Source: Streptococcus anginosus subsp. whileyi MAS624 (GTDB taxonomy: Bacteria > Bacillota > Bacilli > Lactobacillales > Streptococcaceae). Taken from it: a DNA stretch of 64,000 bases. A model generated the notes under the pieces. The model saw nothing but the letters and a program-made list of their open reading frames with translations, did not search any database and was not told where the DNA came from. Made by a program: the position numbers and the translations under genes. The stretch lies in contig NZ_AP013072.1 in assembly GCF_000478925.1 (NCBI RefSeq), positions 412,501 to 476,500 on the forward strand. Reading direction: 5' to 3'. This document shows positions 41,511 to 51,420 of this stretch, in pieces. Numbering within the stretch: position 1 is the first letter of the stretch; every line of letters begins with the position of its first letter.

Positions 41511-42103
41511 ATGACAAAAACACTTTATTTGATGCGACACGGGCAAACTTTATTCAATAAACGGCATCGGATTCAAGGTTGGTGTGACGCCCCTTTGACG
41601 GACTTAGGAGTGTATCAGGCTCAGGTGGCTGGGCAGTATTTAAAAATGCAGGAATTACGTTTGATGCGGCTTACAGCTCAACATCTGAGCGGGCTTGCGA
41701 TACCTTAGAAATTGTTACAAATGGTAGCCTTCCTTATCAGCGGGTTAAAGGACTCAAGGAATGGAATTTTGGAACCTTTGAAGGAGAAAGTGAGGACCTC
41801 AATCCTCCTTTGCCATATGAAGATTTTTTTGTGACCTATGGTGGAGAATCTCAAGATCAAGTTCGAGAGCGCATGGCTGCGACTATCCTACAGCTCATGC
41901 AAGAAACGAAAGGCAAGTCTGTTCTCATGGTATCTCACGGTGGTGCTATGGCCAATTTTGCACGTGCTTGGGAAGACAACTGGCGGCTGGATGACCTAGG
42001 TCACATGACCAACTGTGGTATTTTGAAGTTTACTTTTGAACATGACCAATTTTATCTGGAAGAAGCGATTGGGCATGACTTTAGTGGCTGGGAGGAAAAA
42101 TGA
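41511..42103 (+). pseudogene. Phosphoglycerate mutase-like phosphatase, frameshifted
   Basis: Histidine phosphatase starting MTKTLYLMRHGQTLFN with the catalytic RHG motif. One A is missing from the A run near 41641-41645 (QYLKN... expected), which shifts the frame and ends it at 41708; the rest (41709-42103) reads on in another frame with YGGESQDQVRERM and VSHGGAMANF. Restoring one base gives a protein parallel to its neighbour at 42100. A sequencing error in the homopolymer cannot be excluded. Its last bases overlap the start of the intact paralogue (ATGA). Confidence 0.85.
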
Positions 42104-42702
42104 AAGATTTATATCTAATGCGGCATGGTCAAACTTTTTTCAATCAAGAAGGGCTGGTGCAAGGAGTATGTGACTCACCGCTGACTGATTTAGGTATAGA
42201 GCAAGCCAAGCAAGCGCGAGCTTTTTTCGAGAAAAATGGCATTGAATTTTGGGGTATCTACTCTTCTACTCAAGAGAGGGCTTCTGATACCTTGGAAATT
42301 GTGACTGGTCGAACAGACTACACCCGTCTCAAAGGAGTGAAAGAGTGGAATTTTGGGCTTTTTGAAGCTCAGCCAGAAAGATTGCAGCCCAAGTTTCGAA
42401 CTGGTGCGGTGTCTTTTGAAGATTTATACGTGCCTTATGGGGGTGAAGATGTGACTCAAGTAGGAGAACGCATGCTGACCACTCTGACAGAAGTCATGAA
42501 AAAAACGCCTGCTGTTGAGAATCCAACATTGGTCGTCAGTCACGGTGGCGCTATGTGGGCTTTTTATCTAAAAGTAGGCTATTTGCCTGATCCTAATATT
42601 TATTTCAGTAACTGTGCGATTTGTCATTACCAATATGAAAACGACCAGTTTCTGCTTCGACAAGTTATTGACCCATTGGCTAAAACAGTCTATAACTTGT
42701 AA
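42100..42702 (+). CDS. Phosphoglycerate mutase-like histidine phosphatase
   Basis: 200-residue histidine phosphatase superfamily protein, intact. The N-terminal phospho-His motif is LMRHGQTFFN and the second catalytic His is in VVSHGGAMWAF; YSSTQERASDTLEI supplies the phosphate-binding Arg. It is one of a tandem pair with the broken gene upstream and overlaps it by 4 bases, so it depends on translation of a now frameshifted gene. The family covers sugar-phosphate and nucleotide phosphatases as well as mutases; with GH1 and HAD neighbours a sugar-phosphate phosphatase is likely. Confidence 0.88.
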   Translation: MKDLYLMRHGQTFFNQEGLVQGVCDSPLTDLGIEQAKQARAFFEKNGIEFWGIYSSTQERASDTLEIVTGRTDYTRLKGVKEWNFGLFEAQPERLQPKFRTGAVSFEDLYVPYGGEDVTQVGERMLTTLTEVMKKTPAVENPTLVVSHGGAMWAFYLKVGYLPDPNIYFSNCAICHYQYENDQFLLRQVIDPLAKTVYNL

Positions 42703-42778
42703 CGGCAACTTACTTGTTTTCACTTGATCTCTTATAGAGAAAATAGTATAGAGTGGCTGTTTAATAGTTGAATAAAAG

Positions 42779-42818
42779 AAAGAAAATGATGACCAAAACC
42801 ATCATTTTCTTTCTTTTT
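42779..42818 (+). terminator. Terminator of the bgl-HAD-PGM operon
   Basis: GAAAGAAAATGATG pairs with CATCATTTTCTTTC, followed by T. Confidence 0.85.
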
Positions 42819-42891
42819 ATATGTAATTTTCTCAAATTTCCTTTTTCTGCAGGTGATTGCATTAGTAAACTATCCTGAACTCAAATATTTT

Positions 42892-42922
42892 ACGAAAAAT
42901 CTCGAAGAATTTTTCGAGATTT
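42892..42922 (-). terminator. Terminator of the minus-strand glycan-like operon
   Basis: On the minus strand AAATCTCG ... CGAGATTTTTCG; it lies just after the stop of the gene at 42938. Confidence 0.75.
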
Positions 42923-42937
42923 GCAATATTATAAAAG

Positions 42938-43348
42938 CTATTCTTCTGTTACCCACACGCTTCTGGTGAAGATCATGGAGAGTAGGGCGAATCCAGCAAG
43001 TCCTACTCCTACGTACCAGTAGGGGAGGTCCATTGTGGTGGAGCGTCCAGACAGGTTGACAATGCCGCGAAAGAGAACGCCCGTAGCAATGGTTGCAACC
43101 GCAGAATTCCAAAGATTGAGACTGAGCAGTGAAAGATTAGGGATGATTTTTTGAAAAATCAGAAGCACCATCCCTCCTATTAGTGGTACTCCAAAGAGAT
43201 AATGTATATAGGCTGAAGTCTTCCCAAAGCTGAAGTGCTCATAAATACGACTGAAAATGAAGAAAAATACTGTGATTAAGGCATAGACAACGGCTGTCTT
43301 TTTGAACCGTTTTTTGCTTGCTTTAGTAACCGATGTAGACAATGTCAC
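42938..43348 (-). CDS. Small membrane protein, unknown function
   Basis: 136-residue protein with four hydrophobic segments (AVVYALITVFFFIFS, LFGVPLIGGMVLLIF, a segment near 80-100, and YVGVGLAGFALLSMIF) and short polar termini. I do not recognise a family. Its start overlaps the end of the phosphodiester-glycosidase gene by 26 bases, so it belongs to that operon. The context suggests a role in an envelope glycan process. Confidence 0.7.
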   Translation of the reverse strand: MTLSTSVTKASKKRFKKTAVVYALITVFFFIFSRIYEHFSFGKTSAYIHYLFGVPLIGGMVLLIFQKIIPNLSLLSLNLWNSAVATIATGVLFRGIVNLSGRSTTMDLPYWYVGVGLAGFALLSMIFTRSVWVTEE

Positions 43349-44228
43349 TCACAGCCCTTTCTGAAATCGTTCCGTTTGTCGTTGGTTTATTGACGACTTT
43401 TCCATTGAAGTAAAGAGTAGACGAACCACCGCCGTCCAGATTGTAGGCTGTTTTCACACTGTAAGACTTCATAACTTCTGCGAGTTCATAGAGAGAAAGT
43501 CCCGCGCTTTCTGAAGTTCGACCGTCTGATACAACGATAATATAGTGATTTTTGTCAATCATTCCAATAGCTGTACGCGGATTGGAAGACATGGATTGCC
43601 CTACTTCCGAATTGCTTGAAACTGCGATCTGACCATTTTCAACTAAAGTCGGACCAAAGGCAAGAAGGTTTACAACACCATTTTTAACCAAGTCTTCAGA
43701 AGAAACATCATTTTCGTAAACAATTCCGAAACTCCCATCTTTATAAATTGCTAAGTCACCATTGCTAGCATCTTCACGTACGATATTTCGATAGACGACA
43801 CCGTTACGGATGACATAGCCAGTCGTGTTGGCTCCGTAGAAATCACCGTTGATAGCCAGAATGGCATTGTTATTGGCTGCTGTAACCGAAGTCTTAGCGG
43901 TTACGTTATTTCCATATGTATTTTGTGCTAGAGCAGTTTTAAGATATTTGGGGGAGCTGACCGTAATATCTGCAATGTACACTTTTGTGTTGCTGACGTT
44001 TTTTGTAGTTAGGTTAATGCAAACATTATCGTCCTTATAGCTTGTATTTGTCTTTGTCGCATTTGTTGCTGTTTTAGCATTTGTTGTGCTCGTTGAGTTA
44101 GAAGAACTTTTGACTGTTGTAATGGCCTCTGACAGAACAAAAGTTTTTAACATGGAGTAGGTAAACGCCCCTGTCAACAACATACCAAAGAGACTAGCAT
44201 AAGCATAGGATTTTTTGAAAAACTTCAT
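43323..44228 (-). CDS. Phosphodiester glycosidase (NAGPA-like) family surface protein
   Basis: 301-residue exported protein with an N-terminal membrane anchor (AYASLFGMLLTGAFTYSML) and a Ser/Thr/Asn-rich linker. The globular domain carries the NAGPA/exopolysaccharide motifs AILAINGDFYG, NPRTAIGMI and AYNLDGGGSST. Family members remove sugars joined by phosphodiester bonds, for example uncovering GlcNAc-1-phosphate. I chose ATG at 44228, which overlaps the stop of the upstream gene by 4 bases. The upstream glycosyltransferase/GtrA gene suggests a pathway that adds or trims a sugar on a wall polymer. Confidence 0.85.
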   Translation of the reverse strand: MKFFKKSYAYASLFGMLLTGAFTYSMLKTFVLSEAITTVKSSSNSTSTTNAKTATNATKTNTSYKDDNVCINLTTKNVSNTKVYIADITVSSPKYLKTALAQNTYGNNVTAKTSVTAANNNAILAINGDFYGANTTGYVIRNGVVYRNIVREDASNGDLAIYKDGSFGIVYENDVSSEDLVKNGVVNLLAFGPTLVENGQIAVSSNSEVGQSMSSNPRTAIGMIDKNHYIIVVSDGRTSESAGLSLYELAEVMKSYSVKTAYNLDGGGSSTLYFNGKVVNKPTTNGTISERAVSDIVYIGY

Positions 44229-45268
44229 GATAAAGTATGCGTCCTTTCTTTGAAAATAATTTTTTTTTGAACGAGCCAGGATAGGCAAAAGAGCAGTGAT
44301 CCGACAATGATTTTAACAATCAGCAAATTGAGACCGAAAACGGCGTAAAATAGTCTGATCAAAAGGGTGTCGAGGATAAACAAGCCCAAGGCTAGCCCGA
44401 AATAACCAGTCCCTGTTTTGGCAACACTGTCTTTATTTTTAAAGACCAGTTTTTTATTTGTGGAATAATTGACAATTGAGCTCGTGACACGAGCTACTCC
44501 ATTTGCCAGTAAAATTTTGAGACTAGTTGGCACCGCAGTAAGCACCAAAAGGGCTAGAGCATAGACGATATAGTCAATCAAAAAACTACTAATTGAAGAA
44601 AGAGCAAATTTAAACATATCTTTGTAAATCATGAAACCGTCGCGTATTGGTCTAAAGTGAGAAGCTTGATTGTCATTGATATAAATGGTTTCAATTGGAA
44701 CTTCGCTGATAGGATATTTTGTAGAAGCAGATAACAGCATATTCATTTCATATTCATAACGCTGCCCTTCAATCTCCAACATAAATGGAATCATATTGGT
44801 TGTAAAGCCACGAAGTCCGGTCTGAGTATCTGTCACAGAAACACCAGTCTGTCGCTGAAACAGGAATCGTGTTACTTTATTTCCAAAAGCCGATCGTAAA
44901 GGGACCTTCCCAGAAAAAGAACGAACTCCCAGAATTAAGTGGTTGGGGTTTTCTTGAGCTTTTTTGCTCACGCGAAAAATATCCCATACGTTGTGTTGAC
45001 CATCTGCATCAGCTGTAACTACTGTCCCATATTGTCCTAAGGTATCAATATAAGTAAAAGCGTTTTTCAATGCCTGTCCTTTTCCTTGATTGCTTGGATA
45101 GTATAAAATGGTGGCACATTTCTGAGCTTCTTGAAAAATCGAATTATAACTAGCTGGGCTACCGTCATTAGCAACAACGACGTGAAAGGAACTCTTTGCC
45201 TTCACCTTTTGCAAAAGATGAAGGAGATTGAGGTCAGGTTTGTAAGCAGGAATGACTAAAAAATCCAT
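44225..45268 (-). CDS. Bifunctional glycosyltransferase family 2 / GtrA-like protein
   Basis: 347-residue fusion. Residues 1 to about 210 form a GT2 transferase (polyprenol-phosphate sugar transferase type) with VVANDGSPAS, TADADGQHNVWD (DxD) and DTQTGLRGF. From about 215 four hydrophobic segments make a GtrA-like membrane domain (SFLIDYIVYALALLVL and onwards). The enzyme likely loads a sugar on undecaprenyl phosphate and the GtrA part moves it across the membrane. It is first in a three-gene operon with the NAGPA-like protein and a small membrane protein. AGAAAGGAG precedes the start. Confidence 0.88.
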   Translation of the reverse strand: MDFLVIPAYKPDLNLLHLLQKVKAKSSFHVVVANDGSPASYNSIFQEAQKCATILYYPSNQGKGQALKNAFTYIDTLGQYGTVVTADADGQHNVWDIFRVSKKAQENPNHLILGVRSFSGKVPLRSAFGNKVTRFLFQRQTGVSVTDTQTGLRGFTTNMIPFMLEIEGQRYEYEMNMLLSASTKYPISEVPIETIYINDNQASHFRPIRDGFMIYKDMFKFALSSISSFLIDYIVYALALLVLTAVPTSLKILLANGVARVTSSIVNYSTNKKLVFKNKDSVAKTGTGYFGLALGLFILDTLLIRLFYAVFGLNLLIVKIIVGSLLFCLSWLVQKKIIFKERTHTLS

Positions 45269-45442
45269 GTGTGTACTCCTTTCTTAGACGAATGATAGAA
45301 AAGATACACATTAGTATAGAGATGCTAACTTAAAGCTAACTGATATCAGCTTTCTTTAAGGTTTTGGAGTAGGAAATGTAAAGAAAATGTACTAAAAAAG
45401 AAGATATTAAAGAACGTTTCAAAAAACACATACGGGTTTTTC

Positions 45443-45471
45443 TTGCTATTTCCCAGAAAGTTTAGTATAAT
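45443..45471 (+). promoter_or_regulatory. Promoter of rpsF-ssb-rpsR
   Basis: TTGCTA (45443-45448), a 17-bp spacer and TATAAT (45466-45471). Confidence 0.75.
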
Positions 45472-45477
45472 AGTTGT

Positions 45478-45530
45478 CCGTGAGTATCCCTCACTTACCC
45501 CTTTCAGTAGCTGGGGGTCATTAGACCAAA
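45478..45530 (+). promoter_or_regulatory. Structured rpsF leader RNA
   Basis: Two adjacent stems: GTGAG/CTCAC near 45480-45495 and ACCCC/GGGGGT near 45497-45518, just before the ribosome site. S6:S18 leaders of similar position exist in many bacteria; I cannot confirm the consensus here. Confidence 0.4.
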
Positions 45531-45544
45531 AGGAGGAAAAATCA

Positions 45545-45835
45545 ATGGCTAAATACGAAATTCTTTATATTATTCGTCCAAACATTGAAGAAGAAGCAAA
45601 AAACGCTTTGGTAGCACGCTTTGACTCTATCTTGACTGACAACGGTGCAACTGTTGTTGAATCAAAAGACTGGGAAAAACGTCGTCTTGCATACGAAATC
45701 CAAGATTTCCGTGAAGGACTTTACCACATCGTAAACGTTGAAGCTGAAGACGCAGTCGCTTTGAATGAATTTGACCGTCTTTCAAAAATCAACGCTGACA
45801 TTCTTCGTCACATGATCGTCAAACTTGACGCATAA
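45545..45835 (+). CDS. rpsF: 30S ribosomal protein S6
   Basis: 96-residue S6: [19 protein letters not shown] at the start and [15 protein letters not shown] at the end. ATG at 45545 follows AAGGAGG; the longer in-frame start at 45443 lies in the promoter. S6 binds 16S rRNA as a pair with S18, whose gene is third in this operon. Confidence 0.97.
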   Translation: MAKYEILYIIRPNIEEEAKNALVARFDSILTDNGATVVESKDWEKRRLAYEIQDFREGLYHIVNVEAEDAVALNEFDRLSKINADILRHMIVKLDA

Positions 45836-45847
45836 GAAGGGTTACAT

Positions 45848-46339
45848 ATGATAAATAACGTTGTACTTGTGGGTCGGATGACCCGAGATGCCGAACTTCG
45901 CTATACTCCGCAAAATCAAGCGGTTGCAACTTTTACTCTTGCTGTCAATCGCAACTTTAAAAATCAAAGTGGCGAGCGAGAAGCAGATTTCATTAACGTT
46001 GTAATTTGGCGCCAGCAGGCAGAAAATCTTGCAAATTGGGCTAAAAAAGGAGCTCTCATCGGAATTACTGGTCGGATTCAGACACGTAACTACGAAAACC
46101 AGCAAGGTCAACGTGTCTATGTGACAGAAGTGGTAGCTGACAATTTCCAACTGCTAGAAAGTCGTGCCAGCCGTGAAGGTCAATCTTCTGGTGGCTACAC
46201 TTCTAATAATTTCGGAAATTCATCATCCAACTTTGGGAACTCAACTTCTGCCAATCAAGTACCCAACTTTTCTCGTGATGAAAATCCATTTGGTAATACC
46301 AATCCAATGGACATCTCAGATGACGATCTACCATTTTAA
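45848..46339 (+). CDS. ssb: Single-stranded DNA-binding protein
   Basis: 163-residue SSB. The OB fold (residues 1 to about 110) begins [20 protein letters not shown]; a Gly/Ser/Asn-rich linker follows, and the acidic tip ends [10 protein letters not shown], which binds partner proteins of replication and repair. Placement between rpsF and rpsR marks it as the housekeeping SSB rather than the competence-specific SsbB. Confidence 0.97.
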   Translation: MINNVVLVGRMTRDAELRYTPQNQAVATFTLAVNRNFKNQSGEREADFINVVIWRQQAENLANWAKKGALIGITGRIQTRNYENQQGQRVYVTEVVADNFQLLESRASREGQSSGGYTSNNFGNSSSNFGNSTSANQVPNFSRDENPFGNTNPMDISDDDLPF

Positions 46340-46375
46340 TGGACAAACAGAATAATGATATAAAGGAGAAAGAAC

Positions 46376-46615
46376 ATGGCTCAACAACGTCGTGGCGGAT
46401 TTAAACGCCGTAAAAAAGTTGATTACATCGCAGCAAACAAGATTGAATATGTTGATTACAAAGATACTGAGCTTCTTAGCCGTTTCGTTTCAGAACGTGG
46501 GAAAATCCTTCCTCGTCGTGTAACAGGAACTTCAGCTAAAAACCAACGTAAAGTAACAACAGCAATCAAACGCGCTCGCGTAATGGCTTTAATGCCTTTC
46601 GTAAACGAAGACTAA
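46376..46615 (+). CDS. rpsR: 30S ribosomal protein S18
   Basis: 79-residue S18 with the typical basic start [18 protein letters not shown] and [21 protein letters not shown]; it pairs with S6 on the 30S platform. AAAGGAG precedes the ATG. A strong terminator follows at 46621-46660. Confidence 0.97.
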   Translation: MAQQRRGGFKRRKKVDYIAANKIEYVDYKDTELLSRFVSERGKILPRRVTGTSAKNQRKVTTAIKRARVMALMPFVNED

Positions 46616-46620
46616 AATAT

Positions 46621-46660
46621 AAAAATGAGCATGAATTTCATAAAATCATGCTCATTTTTT
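46621..46660 (+). terminator. Terminator of rpsF-ssb-rpsR
   Basis: AAAATGAGCATGA pairs with TCATGCTCATTTT, ending in T residues. Confidence 0.9.
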
Positions 46661-46747
46661 AAAACTCAATCAGCAACTAAATAGGTTGCTTTTTTTATGC
46701 TCAAAATTGTTTGAAACGGTTGTCAAAAATACTTATTAGATCTTATT

Positions 46748-46780
46748 AAAACATCCACCTGTTGAAACAAGCGGATGTTC
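46748..46780 (-). terminator. Terminator of the DUF1129 gene
   Basis: AACATCC at 46750 pairs with GGATGTT at 46773-46779; on the minus strand TTTTAATAAG follows. Confidence 0.65.
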
Positions 46781-46794
46781 AAATAAAAATATGA

Positions 46795-47472
46795 CTAAAG
46801 TTGTCTTGGTGCGGTTAAAGCACTGCGGATATTGAATTTCTTTTTGAGATAGAAACGAAGTGCCAAAGTTACTCCGCCAAACACTAGAATAAATAAGTTT
46901 GGCAGCTTTGGATTTAAAACTGCTGGCAACAGGAAGGTTGTTCCGTAAAGAACAATAGCCCATAATATCGTAGCAGCTGAAATGATTAGGAGCGATTTGA
47001 AAAATGGTGGCTTTTGACTTTGGTCTTGGTCGGAATAATAAAAGCGGTAAATAAAGTAATACATTCCGTAAAATACGAGTGCCCCCACCGCACTACCAAG
47101 TACAATCGTCACAATACCATAATTGCTAGGGTTTTTGGAGAATAAGTTAACACTACTATTTAAGATAGCAAATAAACTAAAGACAAATAAGAAAGCATCC
47201 ATAATCATGAGATACGGATTGGTATTTTCTTTGATAGTTTGAGCTTCTTTTTGTTTTGCTTCTGAAAAATTCGCTGCCCAAACAGTAGGTGCTCCATAAA
47301 GTCCGCGAGCGGTAATTCCTTTTGCTTGATTTTCAAGAATCGTTGGGATGATTTCCTCTAGCAGGGCTTTGATTTCTTCGTCTGTCTTTCCATCTTTGAT
47401 GAGTTGGTGGGTTGCGATACGGACAAATTCTTGATTTTTTTTGCTGAGTTTATCCAAAGAAACTTGTGTCAT
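46795..47472 (-). CDS. DUF1129 family membrane protein
   Basis: 225-residue protein. A soluble N-terminal region (LSKKNQEFVRIATHQLIKDGKTDEEIKALLEE, residues 7 to about 80, with ITARGLYGAPTVWA) is followed by four hydrophobic segments. This is the DUF1129 layout seen next to corA in many streptococci. Function unknown. It lies 15 bp after the CorA-like gene in the same direction. Confidence 0.85.
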   Translation of the reverse strand: MTQVSLDKLSKKNQEFVRIATHQLIKDGKTDEEIKALLEEIIPTILENQAKGITARGLYGAPTVWAANFSEAKQKEAQTIKENTNPYLMIMDAFLFVFSLFAILNSSVNLFSKNPSNYGIVTIVLGSAVGALVFYGMYYFIYRFYYSDQDQSQKPPFFKSLLIISAATILWAIVLYGTTFLLPAVLNPKLPNLFILVFGGVTLALRFYLKKKFNIRSALTAPRQL

Positions 47473-47487
47473 AAGATCTCCTTTTAA

Positions 47488-48432
47488 TTAGAATAATTTT
47501 TTGTGAATAAGGTAAACAGTCAGGGAAACACTTATCGCAAAGGCGATAAAAATAATAATCCAAAAAGCGTGAGGTTCCCCGTTGAGCGGTAAGTCATTGT
47601 TTTTGAAGTTCATTCCATAGGCTGAAAAAATCATAGTTGGAATGGACATAACAATCGTCACTAAAGCTAGAGCTTTCATGATGTTATTTTGATTATTTGA
47701 AATGATAGAAGCAAACGTATCGGTCATGCTGTGCAAGATATTTCCATAAATATCTGCCATCTCAATCGCCTGCTGGGTCTCGATGAGTGTATCTTCCAGC
47801 AAGTCCTCATCTTCCAAATATTTCTTAATATTGCTTGTAGCGCTGGTCAATTTTTTAATCACGCGCTCATTGGTTTTCAAGGAAGCTTTGAAATAGACAA
47901 TCGTTTTTTCAAGCTCCATGAGTTCAATCAATTCTTCATTGCGAGTGGACTTGTGCAGTTGACTTTCAATCTGCTCACTCTTGCGGTCAATAGAGCGTAA
48001 CGCTGTCAGATAAAGCTCGGCATTGCGGTAAAGAATTTGGAAAATAAAGCGCGAACGCATGAAAGTATAGAAATTACGCAGTCGTCGATTGATAAAAATA
48101 TCCAATAAAGGGAGTTTTTCCAAACAGGTGGTAATAATCGCCTCTTCGGTAATAATAATCCCTAGAGGGATGGTTACATAGTAAGTCTGATTATTTCGCT
48201 CCTCTGTAATTGGAACATCCACAATAATCAAGGTATATTCATCTTCGATGGTAACACGAGACATTTCCTCTGCGTCAAGGGGTGCTCGTAAGTCCGTAAT
48301 ATCAATGTCAAAGGCGTTGGCAATTTCAGTAGACTCACTTTGAGAAGGGTTGACTAAATTGATCCAAGTCCCCGACTCAAGCGTATCAATTTCTTTAAAT
48401 TCAGTTGTTGTCGATAGAAAGACTTGTTTCAT
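47488..48432 (-). CDS. corA: CorA-family divalent cation channel
   Basis: 314-residue magnesium channel subunit. A large cytoplasmic alpha/beta domain with long helices is followed by two C-terminal membrane helices; the first ends in the signature YGMNFKNNDLP (GMN) that forms the pore mouth. The protein works as a pentamer. A good ribosome site (AAGGAGG) precedes the start. It is the first gene of a pair with DUF1129. Confidence 0.92.
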   Translation of the reverse strand: MKQVFLSTTTEFKEIDTLESGTWINLVNPSQSESTEIANAFDIDITDLRAPLDAEEMSRVTIEDEYTLIIVDVPITEERNNQTYYVTIPLGIIITEEAIITTCLEKLPLLDIFINRRLRNFYTFMRSRFIFQILYRNAELYLTALRSIDRKSEQIESQLHKSTRNEELIELMELEKTIVYFKASLKTNERVIKKLTSATSNIKKYLEDEDLLEDTLIETQQAIEMADIYGNILHSMTDTFASIISNNQNNIMKALALVTIVMSIPTMIFSAYGMNFKNNDLPLNGEPHAFWIIIFIAFAISVSLTVYLIHKKLF

Positions 48433-48554
48433 ATTTTCCTCCTTCAGTTATTTACACACCGTACTATTATACTATAAATTTCCGAGTTTTTGGGTAAAAG
48501 ATTGCAGAAAATTTTGTTATAATAGAAAGAAGTTTAAAATAAAGTGTGGTAAGA

Positions 48555-51380
48555 ATGCAGGATAAAATTATCATTCATGGAGCGCGAGCTCATAATCTAA
48601 AAAATATTGATGTCACGATTCCGCGGGACAAACTGGTTGTCGTGACTGGTTTGTCTGGTTCGGGAAAGTCTAGCCTCGCTTTTGACACTCTCTATGCAGA
48701 AGGACAACGGCGCTATGTAGAAAGTTTGTCTGCCTATGCCCGTCAATTTTTGGGCAATATGGAAAAACCAGATGTGGATTCAATTGACGGACTTAGTCCA
48801 GCTATTTCTATTGACCAAAAAACGACCAGCAAGAATCCACGGTCAACGGTTGGAACAGCAACAGAAATCAACGATTACCTTCGTTTGCTCTATGCGCGTG
48901 TGGGTACTCCTTACTGTATCAATGGGCATGGAGCTATTACTGCTTCTGCTGTGGAACAAATCGTCAATCAAGTTTTGGAATTACCCGAACGTCAGCGATT
49001 ACAAATTCTAGCGCCAGTTATCCGTAAGAAAAAAGGACAGCACAAGACAATCTTTGAAAAAATCCAAAAAGATGGGTATGTGCGAGTGCGCGCGGACGGG
49101 GACGTTTATGATGTAACCGAAGTCCCAGATCTTTCTAAAACGAAAAAGCACGATATCGAAGTAGTGGTGGACCGAATTGTTATTAAGGACGGTGTACGCA
49201 GTCGGTTGTTTGATTCGATTGAAGCAGCCTTAAGAATTGCGGACGGTTACGTGGTGATCGATACGATGGATGGCAAGGAATTACTCTTTTCCGAGCATTA
49301 TGCTTGTCCAGTCTGTGGCTTTACGGTACCTGAGTTGGAGCCTCGCCTCTTTTCTTTTAATGCACCATTCGGCTCTTGTCCTGATTGTGACGGTCTGGGT
49401 GTGAAGTTGGAAGTGGACTTGGATATGGTGGTTCCTGACAGTAGTAAAACCTTGCGGGAAGGCGCCTTAGCTCCGTGGAATCCTATTTCTTCAAATTACT
49501 ATCCTCAAATGCTAGAGCAGGCAATGACGGAATTTGGTATTGATATGGATAAGCCATTTGAGGACCTGACAGAAGACGAGCGGCAGCTGATTTTCTTTGG
49601 CTCTGAAGGACGAGAATTTCATTTCCATTATGAAAATGAATTTGGTGGTGTGCGAGATATTGACATTCCTTTTGAAGGCGTCGTGACCAATATCAACCGT
49701 CGCTACCATGAGACCAATAGTGATTTCACCCGTACCCAGATGCGGCTTTATATGAATGAGTTGACTTGTGCGAGTTGCCATGGTTATCGATTGAATCCAC
49801 AAGCCTTGTCTGTTAAAGTGGGGGGTGAAGGTGGTCTTAATATTGGCCAAGTATCTGATTTGTCTATTGCAGATCATTTAGAATTGATTTCTCATCTGAC
49901 ATTGACTGAAAACGAAGTGGCCATTGCAACACCGATTATTAAAGAAATTCGCGATCGCTTGACTTTTCTTCATAATGTCGGACTTAATTATCTAACTCTG
50001 TCTCGGTCTGCGGGAACATTGTCGGGTGGGGAGAGTCAGCGGATCCGCTTGGCGACTCAAATCGGCTCTAATCTCAGCGGTGTTCTTTATATCTTAGATG
50101 AGCCTTCTATCGGTCTTCATCAGCGGGATAACAATCGCTTGATTGCCAGTCTCAAAAAAATGCGTGATTTGGGTAATACCCTCATTGTGGTTGAACATGA
50201 TGAGGACACCATGCGTGAAGCGGATTGGTTAATTGATGTTGGACCGGGAGCTGGTGTTTTCGGTGGCGAAATTGTTGCGGCAGGCACACCTGATCAAGTT
50301 GCAAAAAACAAGAAATCAATTACAGGTCAGTATTTATCGGGCAAACGTGAAATTCCACTGCCATTGGAGCGCCGCGTAGGAAACGGCCTCTTTATTGAAG
50401 TAACAGGTGCGCGAGAGCACAATTTGCAAAATATCACAGCTCGTTTCCCTCTAGGAAAATTCATTGCTGTGACAGGTGTTTCTGGTTCCGGAAAGTCTAC
50501 TCTGGTTAATTCTATTCTCAAAAAAGCAATCGCTCAAAAACTCAATCGTAATTCAGACAAACCGGGAAAATTTAAAAAGATTTCAGGCATTGAGCATATC
50601 GATCGTTTGATTGATATTGACCAGAGCCCGATTGGACGGACTCCTCGCTCCAATCCTGCCACCTATACTGGGGTTTTCGATGATATTCGTGATCTCTTTG
50701 CTAAAACCAACGAAGCTAAGATTCATGGGTATAAAAAAGGGCGTTTCTCTTTCAATGTGAAGGGGGGGCGCTGCGAGGCCTGCTCTGGGGATGGGATTAT
50801 CAAGATTGAGATGCATTTTCTACCAGATGTCTACGTTCCTTGTGAAGTTTGCCACGGCACTCGCTACAATAGTGAAACTCTGGAAGTGCATTATAAGGAT
50901 AAGAATATCGCACAAGTTTTGGATATGACGGTCAATGATGCAGTGGAATTTTTTAAGCATATTCCTAAAATTGAGCGGAAACTTCAGACCATCAAAGACG
51001 TAGGACTAGGATATGTAACGTTAGGACAACCTGCCACAACTCTGTCTGGTGGGGAGGCGCAGCGGATGAAACTAGCCAGCGAACTTCACAAGCGCTCAAC
51101 AGGTAAGTCTTTCTATATTCTGGATGAACCAACTACAGGTCTGCACACGGAGGATATTGCGAAACTTCTCCAAGTGCTATCACGTTTTGTAGATGATGGC
51201 AACACGGTTCTCGTCATCGAGCATAATTTGGACGTTATTAAGACGGCTGATCACATTATTGACCTTGGGCCAGAAGGTGGTATTGGTGGAGGTACTATTA
51301 TTGCAACTGGTACACCGGAAGAAGTAGCTGCAAACTCTGCTAGCTATACTGGCCAGTATCTAAAAGGAAAGTTAAAATAA
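48555..51380 (+). CDS. uvrA: Excinuclease ABC subunit A
   Basis: 941-residue damage-recognition ATPase of nucleotide excision repair. Two ABC modules are visible: Walker [11 protein letters not shown] and [10 protein letters not shown], signatures [12 protein letters not shown] and [12 protein letters not shown], and Walker [13 protein letters not shown] and [12 protein letters not shown]. Zinc-binding CxxC pairs occur at CPVCGF/CPDCDG and [15 protein letters not shown] use ATG at 48555 ([15 protein letters not shown]); a GTG three codons upstream is possible. It is followed by a strong terminator. Confidence 0.97.
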   Translation: MQDKIIIHGARAHNLKNIDVTIPRDKLVVVTGLSGSGKSSLAFDTLYAEGQRRYVESLSAYARQFLGNMEKPDVDSIDGLSPAISIDQKTTSKNPRSTVGTATEINDYLRLLYARVGTPYCINGHGAITASAVEQIVNQVLELPERQRLQILAPVIRKKKGQHKTIFEKIQKDGYVRVRADGDVYDVTEVPDLSKTKKHDIEVVVDRIVIKDGVRSRLFDSIEAALRIADGYVVIDTMDGKELLFSEHYACPVCGFTVPELEPRLFSFNAPFGSCPDCDGLGVKLEVDLDMVVPDSSKTLREGALAPWNPISSNYYPQMLEQAMTEFGIDMDKPFEDLTEDERQLIFFGSEGREFHFHYENEFGGVRDIDIPFEGVVTNINRRYHETNSDFTRTQMRLYMNELTCASCHGYRLNPQALSVKVGGEGGLNIGQVSDLSIADHLELISHLTLTENEVAIATPIIKEIRDRLTFLHNVGLNYLTLSRSAGTLSGGESQRIRLATQIGSNLSGVLYILDEPSIGLHQRDNNRLIASLKKMRDLGNTLIVVEHDEDTMREADWLIDVGPGAGVFGGEIVAAGTPDQVAKNKKSITGQYLSGKREIPLPLERRVGNGLFIEVTGAREHNLQNITARFPLGKFIAVTGVSGSGKSTLVNSILKKAIAQKLNRNSDKPGKFKKISGIEHIDRLIDIDQSPIGRTPRSNPATYTGVFDDIRDLFAKTNEAKIHGYKKGRFSFNVKGGRCEACSGDGIIKIEMHFLPDVYVPCEVCHGTRYNSETLEVHYKDKNIAQVLDMTVNDAVEFFKHIPKIERKLQTIKDVGLGYVTLGQPATTLSGGEAQRMKLASELHKRSTGKSFYILDEPTTGLHTEDIAKLLQVLSRFVDDGNTVLVIEHNLDVIKTADHIIDLGPEGGIGGGTIIATGTPEEVAANSASYTGQYLKGKLK

Positions 51381-51384
51381 GATT

Positions 51385-51420
51385 TAAAAGACTCTGCTTT
51401 TTTAGGCAGAGTCTTTTTTA
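51385..51420. terminator. Terminator shared by uvrA and the convergent nucleotidyltransferase gene
   Basis: AAAAGACTCTGC pairs with GCAGAGTCTTTT; T or A runs stand on both sides. Confidence 0.88.
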
